From Schumannella soli (GTDB lineage: Bacteria > Actinomycetota > Actinomycetes > Actinomycetales > Microbacteriaceae): DNA of 64,000 nucleotides. Of the stretch, positions 35,100 through 44,820 are shown in pieces. The position numbers and the translations under genes were made by a program. The DNA is taken from the NCBI RefSeq assembly GCF_006517435.1, contig NZ_VHQG01000001.1, positions 183,959-247,958 of the forward strand. Direction: 5' to 3'. Positions within the stretch are counted from its first letter, which is position 1. Every line of letters begins with the position of its first letter. Under the pieces are notes generated by a model, which was given only the letters and a program-made list of their open reading frames with translations, did not search any database and was not told the origin of the DNA.

Positions 35100-37825
35100 T
35101 TCTTCTTGGCGGCGGTGCTGCGCTTCGCGGGCGCGCGCTTGGCGGGGGCCTTGCGCTTGACCGGTCCCTTGGCGCGCTTGTCGGCGATCAGCTGCACGGC
35201 GCGCTCGAAGTCGACGTCGTCGACCTCCTCGCCGCGCGGGATGGTCGCGTTGGTCTCGCCGTCGGTGACGTAGGGGCCGAAGCGGCCGTCCTTGATCTTG
35301 ATCGGCTTGCCGCTGACCGGGTCGGCGTCGAACTCCTTGAGCGCGCTGGAGGCGCGGCGGTTGCCGTACTTCGGCTGCGCGAGCAGCTCGAGCGCGCTGG
35401 TCAGGTCGATCGCGAAGATCTGGTCTTCGCTCTCGAGCGACCGGGTCTCGGCGCCCTTCTTGAGGTACGCGCCGTAGCGGCCGTTCTGCGCGGTGATCTC
35501 GACGTCGTCGGCCGGGTCCGTGCCGACCACCCGGGGCAGGGTGAGCAGCTTGAGCGCGGTCTCGAAGTCGATCGTGGCCGGGTCCATGCTCTTGAAGAGG
35601 GACGCGGTGCGCGGCTTGACCGCGGCCTCCTTCTTCGCGCCGCGCTTCGGCTTCGGCTTCTCTTCGGCCTCGGCCGCGACGACCTCGCCGGTGGCGGGGT
35701 CGACGACAGGCTCCGGCTCGGGGTCGAGCTCGGTGACGTAGGGGCCGAAGCGGCCGTCCTTGACGACGATCTGCTTGCCGTTGGCGGGGTCGGTGCCGAG
35801 CACGCGGTCGCCGATCACGGGGGCGTCGGCGAGCTCGCGCGCCTTCGCCGGGGTGAGCTCGTCGGGCGCGAGCTCCTGCGGGATGTTGACGCGGCGCGGC
35901 GTCTCCGATCCCTCTTCCACGACCTCGAGGTAGGGCCCGTACTTGCCGATGCGCAGCGTGATGTCGTCGCTGATGCGCACCGAGTTGATGTCGCGCGCGT
36001 CGATCTCGCCGAGGTTGTCGACGACGCCGCGGAGGCCCTGGTGGGCGTCGTTGCCGAAGTAGAAGCTGTTGAGCCAGTCGACGCGGTCCTGCTCGCCGCC
36101 GGCGATGCGGTCGAGGTCGCCCTCCATCGCGGCGGTGAAGTCGTACTGCACGAGCTCGCTGAAGTGGTCTTCGAGCAGACGGACGACGCTGAACGCGATC
36201 CAGTTCGGCACCAGCGCGGTGCCGCGCGGGGTGACGTAGCCGCGGTCGATGATCGTGGAGATGATCGCCGCGTAGGTCGAGGGGCGCCCGATGCCGAGCT
36301 CTTCGAGCGTCTTGACCAGGCTCGCCTCGGTGTAACGCGGCGGCGGGCTGGTCTCGTGCCCCTTGGCCTCGACGTCCTGCGCGTGCAGCGTCTGGCCCTC
36401 GGCCAGCTCGGGCAGCCGCGACTCGCTGGGCTCGGCCGGGGTGTCGCGGTCGTCGTCGCGCGACTCCTCGTAGGCGGCGAGGAAGCCGCGGAAGGTGATG
36501 ACGGTACCCGAGGCGGTGAGCTCGGCGGTGCCGTTCTCGGGCGTCGCGGCCTCGATCATGACGGTCGCGGTGGATCCGCGGGCGTCGGCCATCTGCGAGG
36601 CGACGGTGCGCTTCCAGATGAGGTCGTAGAGCTTGAGCTCGTTGCCGCGCAGCGTTCCGGTGAGCGAGTCGGGTGTGCGGAAGGTGTCGCCCGAGGGACG
36701 GATCGCCTCGTGCGCCTCCTGCGCGTTCTTCGACTTGCCGCTGTAGACGCGCGGCTTCTCGGGGATCGTGTCGGCGCCGTAGAGCTTGGTCGCCTGGGCG
36801 CGGGCCGCGTCGATCGCCTGCTTCGAGAGCCCGGGCGAGTCGGTGCGCATATAGGTGATGAAGCCGTTCTCGTAGAGCGACTGCGCGGTGCTCATGGTCT
36901 GGCGGGCGGTGAAGCGCAGCTTGCGCGCGGCCTCCTGCTGCAGCGTGGACGTCGTGAACGGCGCGGCGGGACGGCGCGTGTAGGGCTTCGTCTCGAGCTT
37001 CGCGACGGTGAGCTTCGCGCGGTCATCGCGGATGCCGGCGGCGAGCGCTTCGGCAGCGGCCTGATCGAGGGCGACGGCCTCGCCCTTGAGCGCGCCGGCG
37101 TCGGTGAAGTCGCGGCCGGTGGCGACGCGCTTTCCGTCGAGACGGGCGAGGCGGGCCGCGAAGTGCGGGGCCTTCTCTTCGGCCGAGGTCGCGAGCTCGA
37201 CGTCGAGATCCCAGTAGCTGGCGGTCACGAAGGCGAGACGCTCGCGCTCGCGGTCGACGACGAGACGCGTCGCGGCCGACTGCACCCGGCCGGCGGAGAG
37301 TCCGGGTCCGATCTTGCGCCAGAGCACGGGCGAGACCTCGTAGCCGTAGAGGCGGTCGAGGATGCGGCGGGTCTCCTGCGCGTCGACGAGCGCGGTGTCG
37401 AGTTCGCGGGTGTTCTGCTGGGCGGCCTGGATCGCGTCCTTGGTGATCTCGTGGAACACCATCCGCTTCACCGGCACCTTGGGCTTCAGCACCTCGAGCA
37501 GGTGCCAGGCGATCGCCTCTCCCTCGCGGTCTTCATCCGTTGCGAGGTAGAGCTCGTCGGCCTCCTTCAGCGCCTTCTTGAGGTCGGTGACGGTGCGCTT
37601 CTTCTCGTCGCTGACGACGTAGTAGGGCGCGAAGCCGTTCTCGACGTCGATCGAGAACTTGCCGAGCGGGCCCTTCTTGAGCTCGGCGGGAAGGTTCTTC
37701 GGCTCGATCAGGTCGCGGATGTGACCGACCGACGCCTGCACCTCGTAGCCGTCGCCGAGGTACTGGGCGATCGTCTTGGCCTTCGCCGGCGACTCGACGA
37801 TGACCAGCTTCTTCGTGGCGGGCAC
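35096..37825 (-). CDS. topA: DNA topoisomerase I
   Basis: Type IA topoisomerase that relaxes negative supercoils, 909 residues. The Toprim domain starts ATKKLVIVESPAKAKTIAQYL, with ATDEDREGEAIAW for magnesium binding. The catalytic Tyr is in GFITYMRTDSPGLS. As in other actinobacteria there are no zinc fingers; the C-terminus has several repeats with DGRFGPYVT and ends in a Lys/Ala-rich tail that binds DNA. I chose GTG 37825 with AAGGAG upstream; ATG 37963 is too far into the preceding gene. A TTGACA (37958-37963) on this strand may belong to its promoter. Confidence 0.95.
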   Translation of the reverse strand: MPATKKLVIVESPAKAKTIAQYLGDGYEVQASVGHIRDLIEPKNLPAELKKGPLGKFSIDVENGFAPYYVVSDEKKRTVTDLKKALKEADELYLATDEDREGEAIAWHLLEVLKPKVPVKRMVFHEITKDAIQAAQQNTRELDTALVDAQETRRILDRLYGYEVSPVLWRKIGPGLSAGRVQSAATRLVVDRERERLAFVTASYWDLDVELATSAEEKAPHFAARLARLDGKRVATGRDFTDAGALKGEAVALDQAAAEALAAGIRDDRAKLTVAKLETKPYTRRPAAPFTTSTLQQEAARKLRFTARQTMSTAQSLYENGFITYMRTDSPGLSKQAIDAARAQATKLYGADTIPEKPRVYSGKSKNAQEAHEAIRPSGDTFRTPDSLTGTLRGNELKLYDLIWKRTVASQMADARGSTATVMIEAATPENGTAELTASGTVITFRGFLAAYEESRDDDRDTPAEPSESRLPELAEGQTLHAQDVEAKGHETSPPPRYTEASLVKTLEELGIGRPSTYAAIISTIIDRGYVTPRGTALVPNWIAFSVVRLLEDHFSELVQYDFTAAMEGDLDRIAGGEQDRVDWLNSFYFGNDAHQGLRGVVDNLGEIDARDINSVRISDDITLRIGKYGPYLEVVEEGSETPRRVNIPQELAPDELTPAKARELADAPVIGDRVLGTDPANGKQIVVKDGRFGPYVTELDPEPEPVVDPATGEVVAAEAEEKPKPKRGAKKEAAVKPRTASLFKSMDPATIDFETALKLLTLPRVVGTDPADDVEITAQNGRYGAYLKKGAETRSLESEDQIFAIDLTSALELLAQPKYGNRRASSALKEFDADPVSGKPIKIKDGRFGPYVTDGETNATIPRGEEVDDVDFERAVQLIADKRAKGPVKRKAPAKRAPAKRSTAAKKK

Positions 37826-37959
37826 GGGGCTCCTTAAGAACAAGAGAGGAACGCGCGGATGCCGTGCTCGAAGAAGCAGGCCCCCGTGCGACTCGACCGG
37901 CGGCGCGGTGAGCGCGGTCGGCCGGGTGTTTCGAGCCACACCATACACATCTCCGACTG

Positions 37960-38364
37960 TCAAGTGCTTTCACCTCGAATCGGTGCGCTGCGGCGGCGGA
38001 CGCTGTCGGGCGAGTCGACGGACGGGTCGGCGACCGCGGCGGCATCGCTCTGCGGCGGGCCTGCTCGGGCCCGCGCGGTCAGCGGGATTCCGGCGAACTC
38101 GCCGTGCACCTCGACCGTCGCTTCGGCGCCGCTGATCCGGCAGGCGGCGAGCGCGGCGCGGTGCGCCGCGGCGAGGCGCGCCGCCTGCGTACAGGGGTCG
38201 CCGGACACGGCTCCGGATGCGGTGTCGGCCGCCGCGAGCGCGGCCGCATCCGCCGCCGCGATCACGCGCTGGCGCTCCGTGAGCCCGGCGCCGAGGCCGA
38301 CCACGGCGAGCGCGATGCCCGCCGTCGTCACGACGACGCCGACTCCGGCGATCCCACCGCTCAC
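37960..38364 (-). CDS. TadE-like protein of the helicase/secretion neighbourhood (TIGR03816 type)
   Basis: 134 residues. One N-terminal hydrophobic helix (about 5-28, IAGVGVVVTTAGIALAVVGL) is followed by an Ala-rich pseudopilin-like stretch AAADAAALAAADTASG and a short external domain with two Cys (PCTQAARL and ALAACRISG). This matches the family encoded after TadE in actinobacterial Tad loci (Rv3654c in M. tuberculosis). The start is uncertain, with 3 bases between it and the TadE stop. Confidence 0.8.
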   Translation of the reverse strand: MSGGIAGVGVVVTTAGIALAVVGLGAGLTERQRVIAAADAAALAAADTASGAVSGDPCTQAARLAAAHRAALAACRISGAEATVEVHGEFAGIPLTARARAGPPQSDAAAVADPSVDSPDSVRRRSAPIRGEST

Positions 38365-38367
38365 GGC

Positions 38368-38847
38368 TCAGAGCCCGCCGCCGAGGGCGCAGCCTCGGGC
38401 GCTGACGTCGAGACCGAGGACCCCCGCGGCCCCGGCCGCGCGGGCGGTCACGGTCGCGCAGACGAGGTCGCCCTCGTCGGAGCGGGCGACGCTCGCAGAG
38501 CCGAGCGCGCGCCCGGCGAGCGACGCGTCGTCACCGCGCGCCCAGGCGCGGGCCGCGTCGGCTGCCGCGTCCTGAGCGCGGAGCTGGGTCGCGGCGAGCT
38601 GCACCGCACCGAGACACAGGGCGAGGGCGGCGAGCACGGCCGGCAGCACGATCGCGAACTCGGCCGCGGCTCCTCCGTGTTGCGCGCGGAGGGCACTGAC
38701 GAGACCGCCCCGACCGAACGGGCCGCGGCGGCCGGCCCAGCCGGACACGTCCGCCGCGCGAATCGCATCCTGTCCTTCCGCGCTGCGGAGTTCTCGGCTC
38801 CGATCCGCGTCGCCGCCGGAGCCGGCCCGCCGCCCTCGCCCGGTCAT
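38368..38847 (-). CDS. TadE-family pseudopilin-like protein
   Basis: 159 residues. The central GGAAAEFAIVLPAVLAALAL is the TadE helix with the conserved E after the small residues. A roughly 48-residue basic N-terminus precedes it. The external part has two Cys (LVCATVT and ARGCALGGG). ATG 38847 overlaps the DUF4244 gene by 4 bases. It is probably a minor component of the Tad-like apparatus encoded here (Rv3655c equivalent). Confidence 0.85.
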   Translation of the reverse strand: MTGRGRRAGSGGDADRSRELRSAEGQDAIRAADVSGWAGRRGPFGRGGLVSALRAQHGGAAAEFAIVLPAVLAALALCLGAVQLAATQLRAQDAAADAARAWARGDDASLAGRALGSASVARSDEGDLVCATVTARAAGAAGVLGLDVSARGCALGGGL

Positions 38848-39140
38848 CCCGCGACCGTCAGGGCCTTGTGCACCAGATCGGTGAGGATCTTCTGCACCTC
38901 GCCCGACTTCAGGATGACGACCAGCAGCCCGGCGAAGCCGACCGCCGCCATGATCGTGATCGCGTACTCCGCCGTCGCCGCTCCGCCCTCGTCGGCGAGA
39001 CGGGAACGGATGCCCCGCTGCTCCGGGGCGATCCACTGCTGCCGCGCGAGGCTCGCGTGGCCGGCCCGCCCGCGGCCGGCTGCCGTCCCCGACGTTGCTC
39101 CGCCGCCCGCGGCCGTCTCTCCTCGGTTCTGCTCGCTCAT
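38844..39140 (-). CDS. DUF4244 / Flp-type pilin-like protein
   Basis: 98 residues. A hydrophilic N-terminus of about 50 is followed by DEGGAATAEYAITIMAAVGF, the prepilin-like cleavage and helix motif with E at +5 of the processed form, then a single hydrophobic helix and a short tail. This is the presumed structural subunit of the Tad-like locus (Rv3656c equivalent). AAGGAG precedes ATG 39140. The 142 bases between it and the upstream T2SSF gene hold no further gene. Confidence 0.85.
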   Translation of the reverse strand: MSEQNRGETAAGGGATSGTAAGRGRAGHASLARQQWIAPEQRGIRSRLADEGGAATAEYAITIMAAVGFAGLLVVILKSGEVQKILTDLVHKALTVAG

Positions 39141-39282
39141 CGCTGCTCCTTGTTCTCTCGATCGTTCATCGGTCTTGCTCCGACGCCGTCGGTCGACGTC
39201 GGATGGAGTGCGGCACGAGCAGGTCCAGCCTGCGCTCGTGCGACGTTCTCCGGGCGTCGGCTCCGCGCATCCGTGGATGCCA

Positions 39283-40341
39283 TCAGAGAACCCGCGCTGT
39301 GGAGGAGACGAGCGAGAGGACGACGGGCATCACCCCGAGCGCGAGGAACGACGGCAGCACGCACACGCCGAGGGGCAGCATGAGCCGCACCCCCAGCGCC
39401 GCCGCGCGCCGCCGCGCCTCGGTCGCGGCCTGACGCCGGGCCTGCTCGGCTTCCGCGCGCAGCAGCCGGGCGGCAGGAACTCCGGCACGCCTGCTGAAGG
39501 CGAGCGCGGCCGTCACCGTGCGGTCGGCGCTGAGCAGTCCGGCCTCGTCGAGGGCGGCATCCACGAGCTCGCGGGCGTGCTCGGCGCCGAGGCCGCTCGA
39601 GACGGCGACCGCGACGAGCTCGGCGGCGAGCCCCGGCGTGGGGTCGGTGCTGCGCGCACGGCCGACGAGCCGCCGCGACCAGAGGGCGCCGAGGACGAGC
39701 AGCAGCACGCCGACCGCCAGGCAGATCAGACCCGGAGCCGTGCCGAACAGGGTGCCGATCGTGTCGGTGCCGATCGCCAGGCCGAAGAGGATGCCGACGA
39801 CGGGCAGAACGACGACGATGCGCGCCGAGGCGGCCGGCCCGGCCAGCGCGATCTCGACCTCGCGGGCGGACTCGTCGAGCCCCGAGAGCACGACGGCGAG
39901 CCGATCGAGTGTCGGGGCGAGAGGCGCCCCGCTCGCGGCCGCGACGCTCCAGGCGGCCGCGACCGGCGCCCAGGATCGCGCGGTCCCTGCCGAGGCGGAG
40001 GCGACCGCGTCCGTGATCGCCGACGACAGCGGGTGACCCTCGGCGAGCCCGTCGACGACCGCGCCCGCGATCCCCTCCTCCGTCTCGCCTGGCACCCCGC
40101 CGACGCCGGACCGCCCGGCGGCGGCCGCGGGCCGATCGGATCGTGGCCCGTCGATCTCGTCGCGGTCGCGCCCGGCGTCCGCCGCGTCGTCGAGTCCTGC
40201 GGCGAGCTGCCGCCACGCCGACTCGGGAGCGAGGCCGGCGTCGAGCATCACCGCGAGCCGCCGCACGTCGAGTGCGGCGCGGCCGAAGTCGGGCCGCTGC
40301 CGGCGGCGGCGTCGCGGTCTGCTCGTCAGGCCCGCAGTCAT
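39283..40341 (-). CDS. Type II secretion F-domain membrane protein (TadB/TadC-like)
   Basis: 352 residues. Two F-type domains are suggested, with hydrophobic pairs near residues 165-215 (IVVVLPVVGILFGLAIG and GLICLAVGVLLLVLGAL) and at the C-terminus (LMLPLGVCVLPSFLALGVMPVVLSLV). This is the inner-membrane platform that works with the TadA ATPase. One protein may stand for both TadB and TadC halves; canonical systems have two genes. ATG 40341 overlaps the ATPase gene by 4 bases. Confidence 0.85.
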   Translation of the reverse strand: MTAGLTSRPRRRRRQRPDFGRAALDVRRLAVMLDAGLAPESAWRQLAAGLDDAADAGRDRDEIDGPRSDRPAAAAGRSGVGGVPGETEEGIAGAVVDGLAEGHPLSSAITDAVASASAGTARSWAPVAAAWSVAAASGAPLAPTLDRLAVVLSGLDESAREVEIALAGPAASARIVVVLPVVGILFGLAIGTDTIGTLFGTAPGLICLAVGVLLLVLGALWSRRLVGRARSTDPTPGLAAELVAVAVSSGLGAEHARELVDAALDEAGLLSADRTVTAALAFSRRAGVPAARLLRAEAEQARRQAATEARRRAAALGVRLMLPLGVCVLPSFLALGVMPVVLSLVSSTARVL

Positions 40342-41462
40342 GTCGACTCCACGGCGAGCCGGCCGCGCTGGTCCAGCAGCGGGCGGCCGATCGCGACCAG
40401 CCGGCGGCGTCCCTCCCGCCGCTCGAGGTGCAGCACGGCGTCGATCGCGCTCACCGCCTGGCGGGCCAGCGCCTCAGCGCCGAGACCCACGGTCGCCGCC
40501 AGCGCCTCGAGCCGCGACGGCACGTCGGCAAGCGAGTTGGCATGCAGCGTGCCGGCCCCGCCGTCGTGCCCGGTGTTGAGCGCCGAGAGCAGCTCACGCA
40601 GCTCCGCACCGCGGCATTCGCCGACCACGAGACGGTCGGGTCGCATGCGCAGCGCCTCGCGCACGAGCCGGTCGAGGCCGATGCCGCCGCGCCCCTCGAG
40701 ATTCGCCTGGCGGGCCTCGAGCGCGACGACGTGGGGATGCGCGATGCGCAGCTCGCCCACGTCCTCGATCACCACGATGCGCTCGGTCGGCGGGGCGAGA
40801 GCCAGCAGCGCGCCGAGCAGAGTGGTCTTGCCGCTGCCGCCCGCACCGGTGACGAGGATGTTGCGCCGGGCGAGCACGAGCTCGCGCACCCGCTCGGCGT
40901 CGCCGTCACGCGCGAAGAAGCCGTTCTCGCACAGGTCCGGGAATCCGGGCGGCGACCGCCGCGGCAGCCGGATGGAGAGCACCGGCCCGCCCGGCGACAC
41001 GGGAGGGAGCACGGCGTGCACACGCACCCCGTCGCCCAGCCGCACATCCATGCACGGGGTCGCCTCATCCACGTGACGCCCTCCGGCGGCGATGAGACGC
41101 ACGGCGAGCTCCCGCGCCTGAGTCGATGTGAGCCGGGCGTCGCCGTCGGGTTCCAGTCCGACGCCGCGGTCGACCCAGAGCGCGCCGTCGGCGGTGAGGA
41201 ACACGTCGGTCGCGCGCGGGTCGGCGACGAGAGGGCTGAGCGGGCCGAAGTCGATCTCGCTGAGGTCGTCGCGGCCGGCGGCCGAAGCGAGGCGCGGGGA
41301 TGCCGCGAGGGCCGGCACACGGACGTCGGCGGTTCGCGACGCCGTCGTCGCGACGGCCGCGCTCGGCGGATCAGCGCCCGGACGGGCGACGAACGGCAGC
41401 ACCGGAACGGCATCGTGCCGGACGCTCGGCTCGGCGGGCAGGAGAGGAGGGGCGTCGCGCAT
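40338..41462 (-). CDS. TadA-family secretion ATPase
   Basis: 374-residue type II/IV secretion ATPase. Walker A is TGAGGSGKTTLLGALL, the Asp and His boxes are VVIEDVGELRIAHPHVVALE and GHDGGAGTLHANS, and Walker B is RMRPDRLVVGECRG. The N-terminal 80 residues are variable. It powers assembly or secretion through the F-domain platform next door (Rv3659c equivalent). I placed the start at ATG 41462. No TadZ/Ssd-like gene or prepilin peptidase lies beside it. Confidence 0.9.
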   Translation of the reverse strand: MRDAPPLLPAEPSVRHDAVPVLPFVARPGADPPSAAVATTASRTADVRVPALAASPRLASAAGRDDLSEIDFGPLSPLVADPRATDVFLTADGALWVDRGVGLEPDGDARLTSTQARELAVRLIAAGGRHVDEATPCMDVRLGDGVRVHAVLPPVSPGGPVLSIRLPRRSPPGFPDLCENGFFARDGDAERVRELVLARRNILVTGAGGSGKTTLLGALLALAPPTERIVVIEDVGELRIAHPHVVALEARQANLEGRGGIGLDRLVREALRMRPDRLVVGECRGAELRELLSALNTGHDGGAGTLHANSLADVPSRLEALAATVGLGAEALARQAVSAIDAVLHLERREGRRRLVAIGRPLLDQRGRLAVEST

Positions 41463-42040
41463 CCTCAGACTGTGAGCCGCCGCCGGCCGGAGCGGGGACG
41501 AGCGCGGCGATCGGTGGACAGGCCGCGCCTGTGGAGAACGCCGTCGCCCGGACCGCGGGCAGGAACGCCGGTTAAAGAGGGGCGGCGCCCATCGGGGGGA
41601 ACGGGCGCCGCCACGGCAACACAGGATCGGGGGGAATCGCTTGCGTTGCAGAACCGAGGTCGCCCTCGGCAGGGTCGAGTGTACTCCAAAAGGGGGGCTT
41701 GGCAACGGGCTGTACCCCGGAAATCCGGGGATCGTGACCTGAACTCATGCGAACGCACGAAAAGCGGATCGTGAACGTACCCCGTCTCGGGCGACGACAC
41801 GCCGAGTCGCCTCGGCCGGCCGGCCCGGCCCGCTGCCCGGCGGGCGCCCGACAGCCCGCGACAACCTCCGCGCCGGTCCCGTCACGACCCTCCGACGACC
41901 CCGCGTCGACCGCGCGACAGCCCCGCGGCGTCCCCCGCGCAACCCGCCCGCAACCCGCCCGTGATTAGGATCGAGCACACCGAACCACCGCAGCGCTGCG
42001 GCGACCAGGCACGTCGCGGCGTCACGCCAGAGAAACAAGG
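41463..42040. other. Divergent intergenic region, tad locus to acs
   Basis: 578 bases without a credible gene. It holds the tad promoter candidate, a perfect 10-bp hairpin (41581-41590 with 41603-41612) in the tad leader, runs of G at 41691-41697, and a possible -10 TAGGAT (41966-41971) before acs. A short plus-strand frame at 41747-41968 is Arg/Pro-rich and rejected. Confidence 0.7.
41678..41705 (-). promoter_or_regulatory. Candidate promoter of the tad locus
   Basis: On the minus strand TTGCCA (41700-41705) and TACACT (41678-41683) are 16 bases apart. It would give a leader of about 210 bases containing the hairpin at 41581-41612. Confidence 0.5.
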
Positions 42041-44017
<1,977 letters not shown>

Positions 44018-44053
44018 CCGGCCGGGTCGCGGCGCTGCGATCCGGTTCGCTGA

Positions 44054-44098
44054 CGACGAAGGCCCCCTCACCGCATCGGCGGGAGGGGGCCTTCGTCG
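44054..44098. terminator. Bidirectional terminator between acs and the RidA gene
   Basis: A perfect 16-bp stem (44054-44069 with 44083-44098) has a 13-base loop. It lies between convergent stops at 44017 and 44115. Confidence 0.88.
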
Positions 44099-44114
44099 AA
44101 TCGGGGTCGGCGGA

Positions 44115-44600
44115 TCAGGCGAACTCGACGACCAGCTCGACCTCGACGGGGGCGTCGAGCGGCAGCACCGCGACGCCGACGGCGCTGCGGGCGTGGATGC
44201 CGGCGTCGCCGAACACCTCTCCGAGCAGTTCCGAGGCGCCGTTGATGACGCCGGGCTGACCGGTGAACGCCGGGTCGGAGGCGACGAAGCCGACGACCTT
44301 CACGACGCGGGTGACCCGGTCGAGCGACCCGATGACGCTCTCGACGGCGGCGAGCGCGTTGAGCGCCGCGGTGCGGGCGTAGGCCTTCGCATCCTCGGCG
44401 GCGACGAGCCCGTCGCCGCCAGCAGCATCCGCCCCGACCTTGCCCGTCGCCGGCAGCGCGCCGTCGATGAAGGGCAGCTGACCCGAGGTGTAGACGAGGT
44501 TCCCGGTCGTGACGGCCGGGATGTAGGCGGCGACCGGCGCGGCGACCGCCGGCAGGGTCAGTCCGAGCCCGGCGAGACGGGCCTCGATGCGGCCGCTCAC
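44115..44600 (-). CDS. RidA-family (YjgF/L-PSP) imine deaminase-like protein
   Basis: 161 residues. TGNLVYTSGQLPFIDGALPATGKVG is the N-terminal strand region of the family (key part: VYTSGQLP), and RTAALNALAAVESVIGSLDRVTRVVKVVGFV (key part: LNALAAVES and VKVVGFV) is the central helix and strand. The usual catalytic Arg near the C-terminal A-V-x-V-x-x-L-P stretch appears as ARSAVGVAVLPLDAPVEVE. This longer two-block type is the actinobacterial RidA-like protein (Rv3678c kind). The GTG start at 44600 overlaps the small upstream gene by 4 bases. Confidence 0.88.
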   Translation of the reverse strand: MSGRIEARLAGLGLTLPAVAAPVAAYIPAVTTGNLVYTSGQLPFIDGALPATGKVGADAAGGDGLVAAEDAKAYARTAALNALAAVESVIGSLDRVTRVVKVVGFVASDPAFTGQPGVINGASELLGEVFGDAGIHARSAVGVAVLPLDAPVEVELVVEFA

Positions 44601-44767
44601 GCCTCGGCTCCCGCCGCCGCGACGGGCCGCTTCAGGTAGGCGACGAGCCCGCCCTCGGGACCGGTGACGATCTGCACGAGCTCCCAGCCCTGCGATCCCC
44701 AGTTGTTGAGGATCGCCGTCGTGTTGTGGATCAGGAGCGGCGTCGTCAGGTATTCCCAGGTCGGCAT
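44597..44767 (-). CDS. Small DUF4177-like protein
   Basis: 56 residues: MPTWEYLTTPLLIHNTTAIL then NNWGSQGWELVQIV and GGLVAYLKRP. The W-E-Y start and GWELV core are the pattern of DUF4177 proteins, often found directly before the RidA gene in actinobacteria. Function unknown. It ends in a GTGA overlap with the RidA gene and is divergent from the PASTA-PBP gene across 53 bases. Confidence 0.8.
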   Translation of the reverse strand: MPTWEYLTTPLLIHNTTAILNNWGSQGWELVQIVTGPEGGLVAYLKRPVAAAGAEA

Positions 44768-44820
44768 CGTTGGGCATCCATTCAGTCGGGGGCGAGGGGC
44801 CGTAACGTACCATCGAGCCT

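Noticed and set aside
35042..37837. Plus-strand frame of 931 codons opposite topA
   Set aside because: Its composition is that of an antisense shadow in GC-rich DNA, and topA is clearly the real gene.
41747..41968. Plus-strand frame of 73 codons before acs
   Set aside because: Arg/Pro-rich, no ribosome binding site, no likeness to a known family, and it lies in a promoter region.
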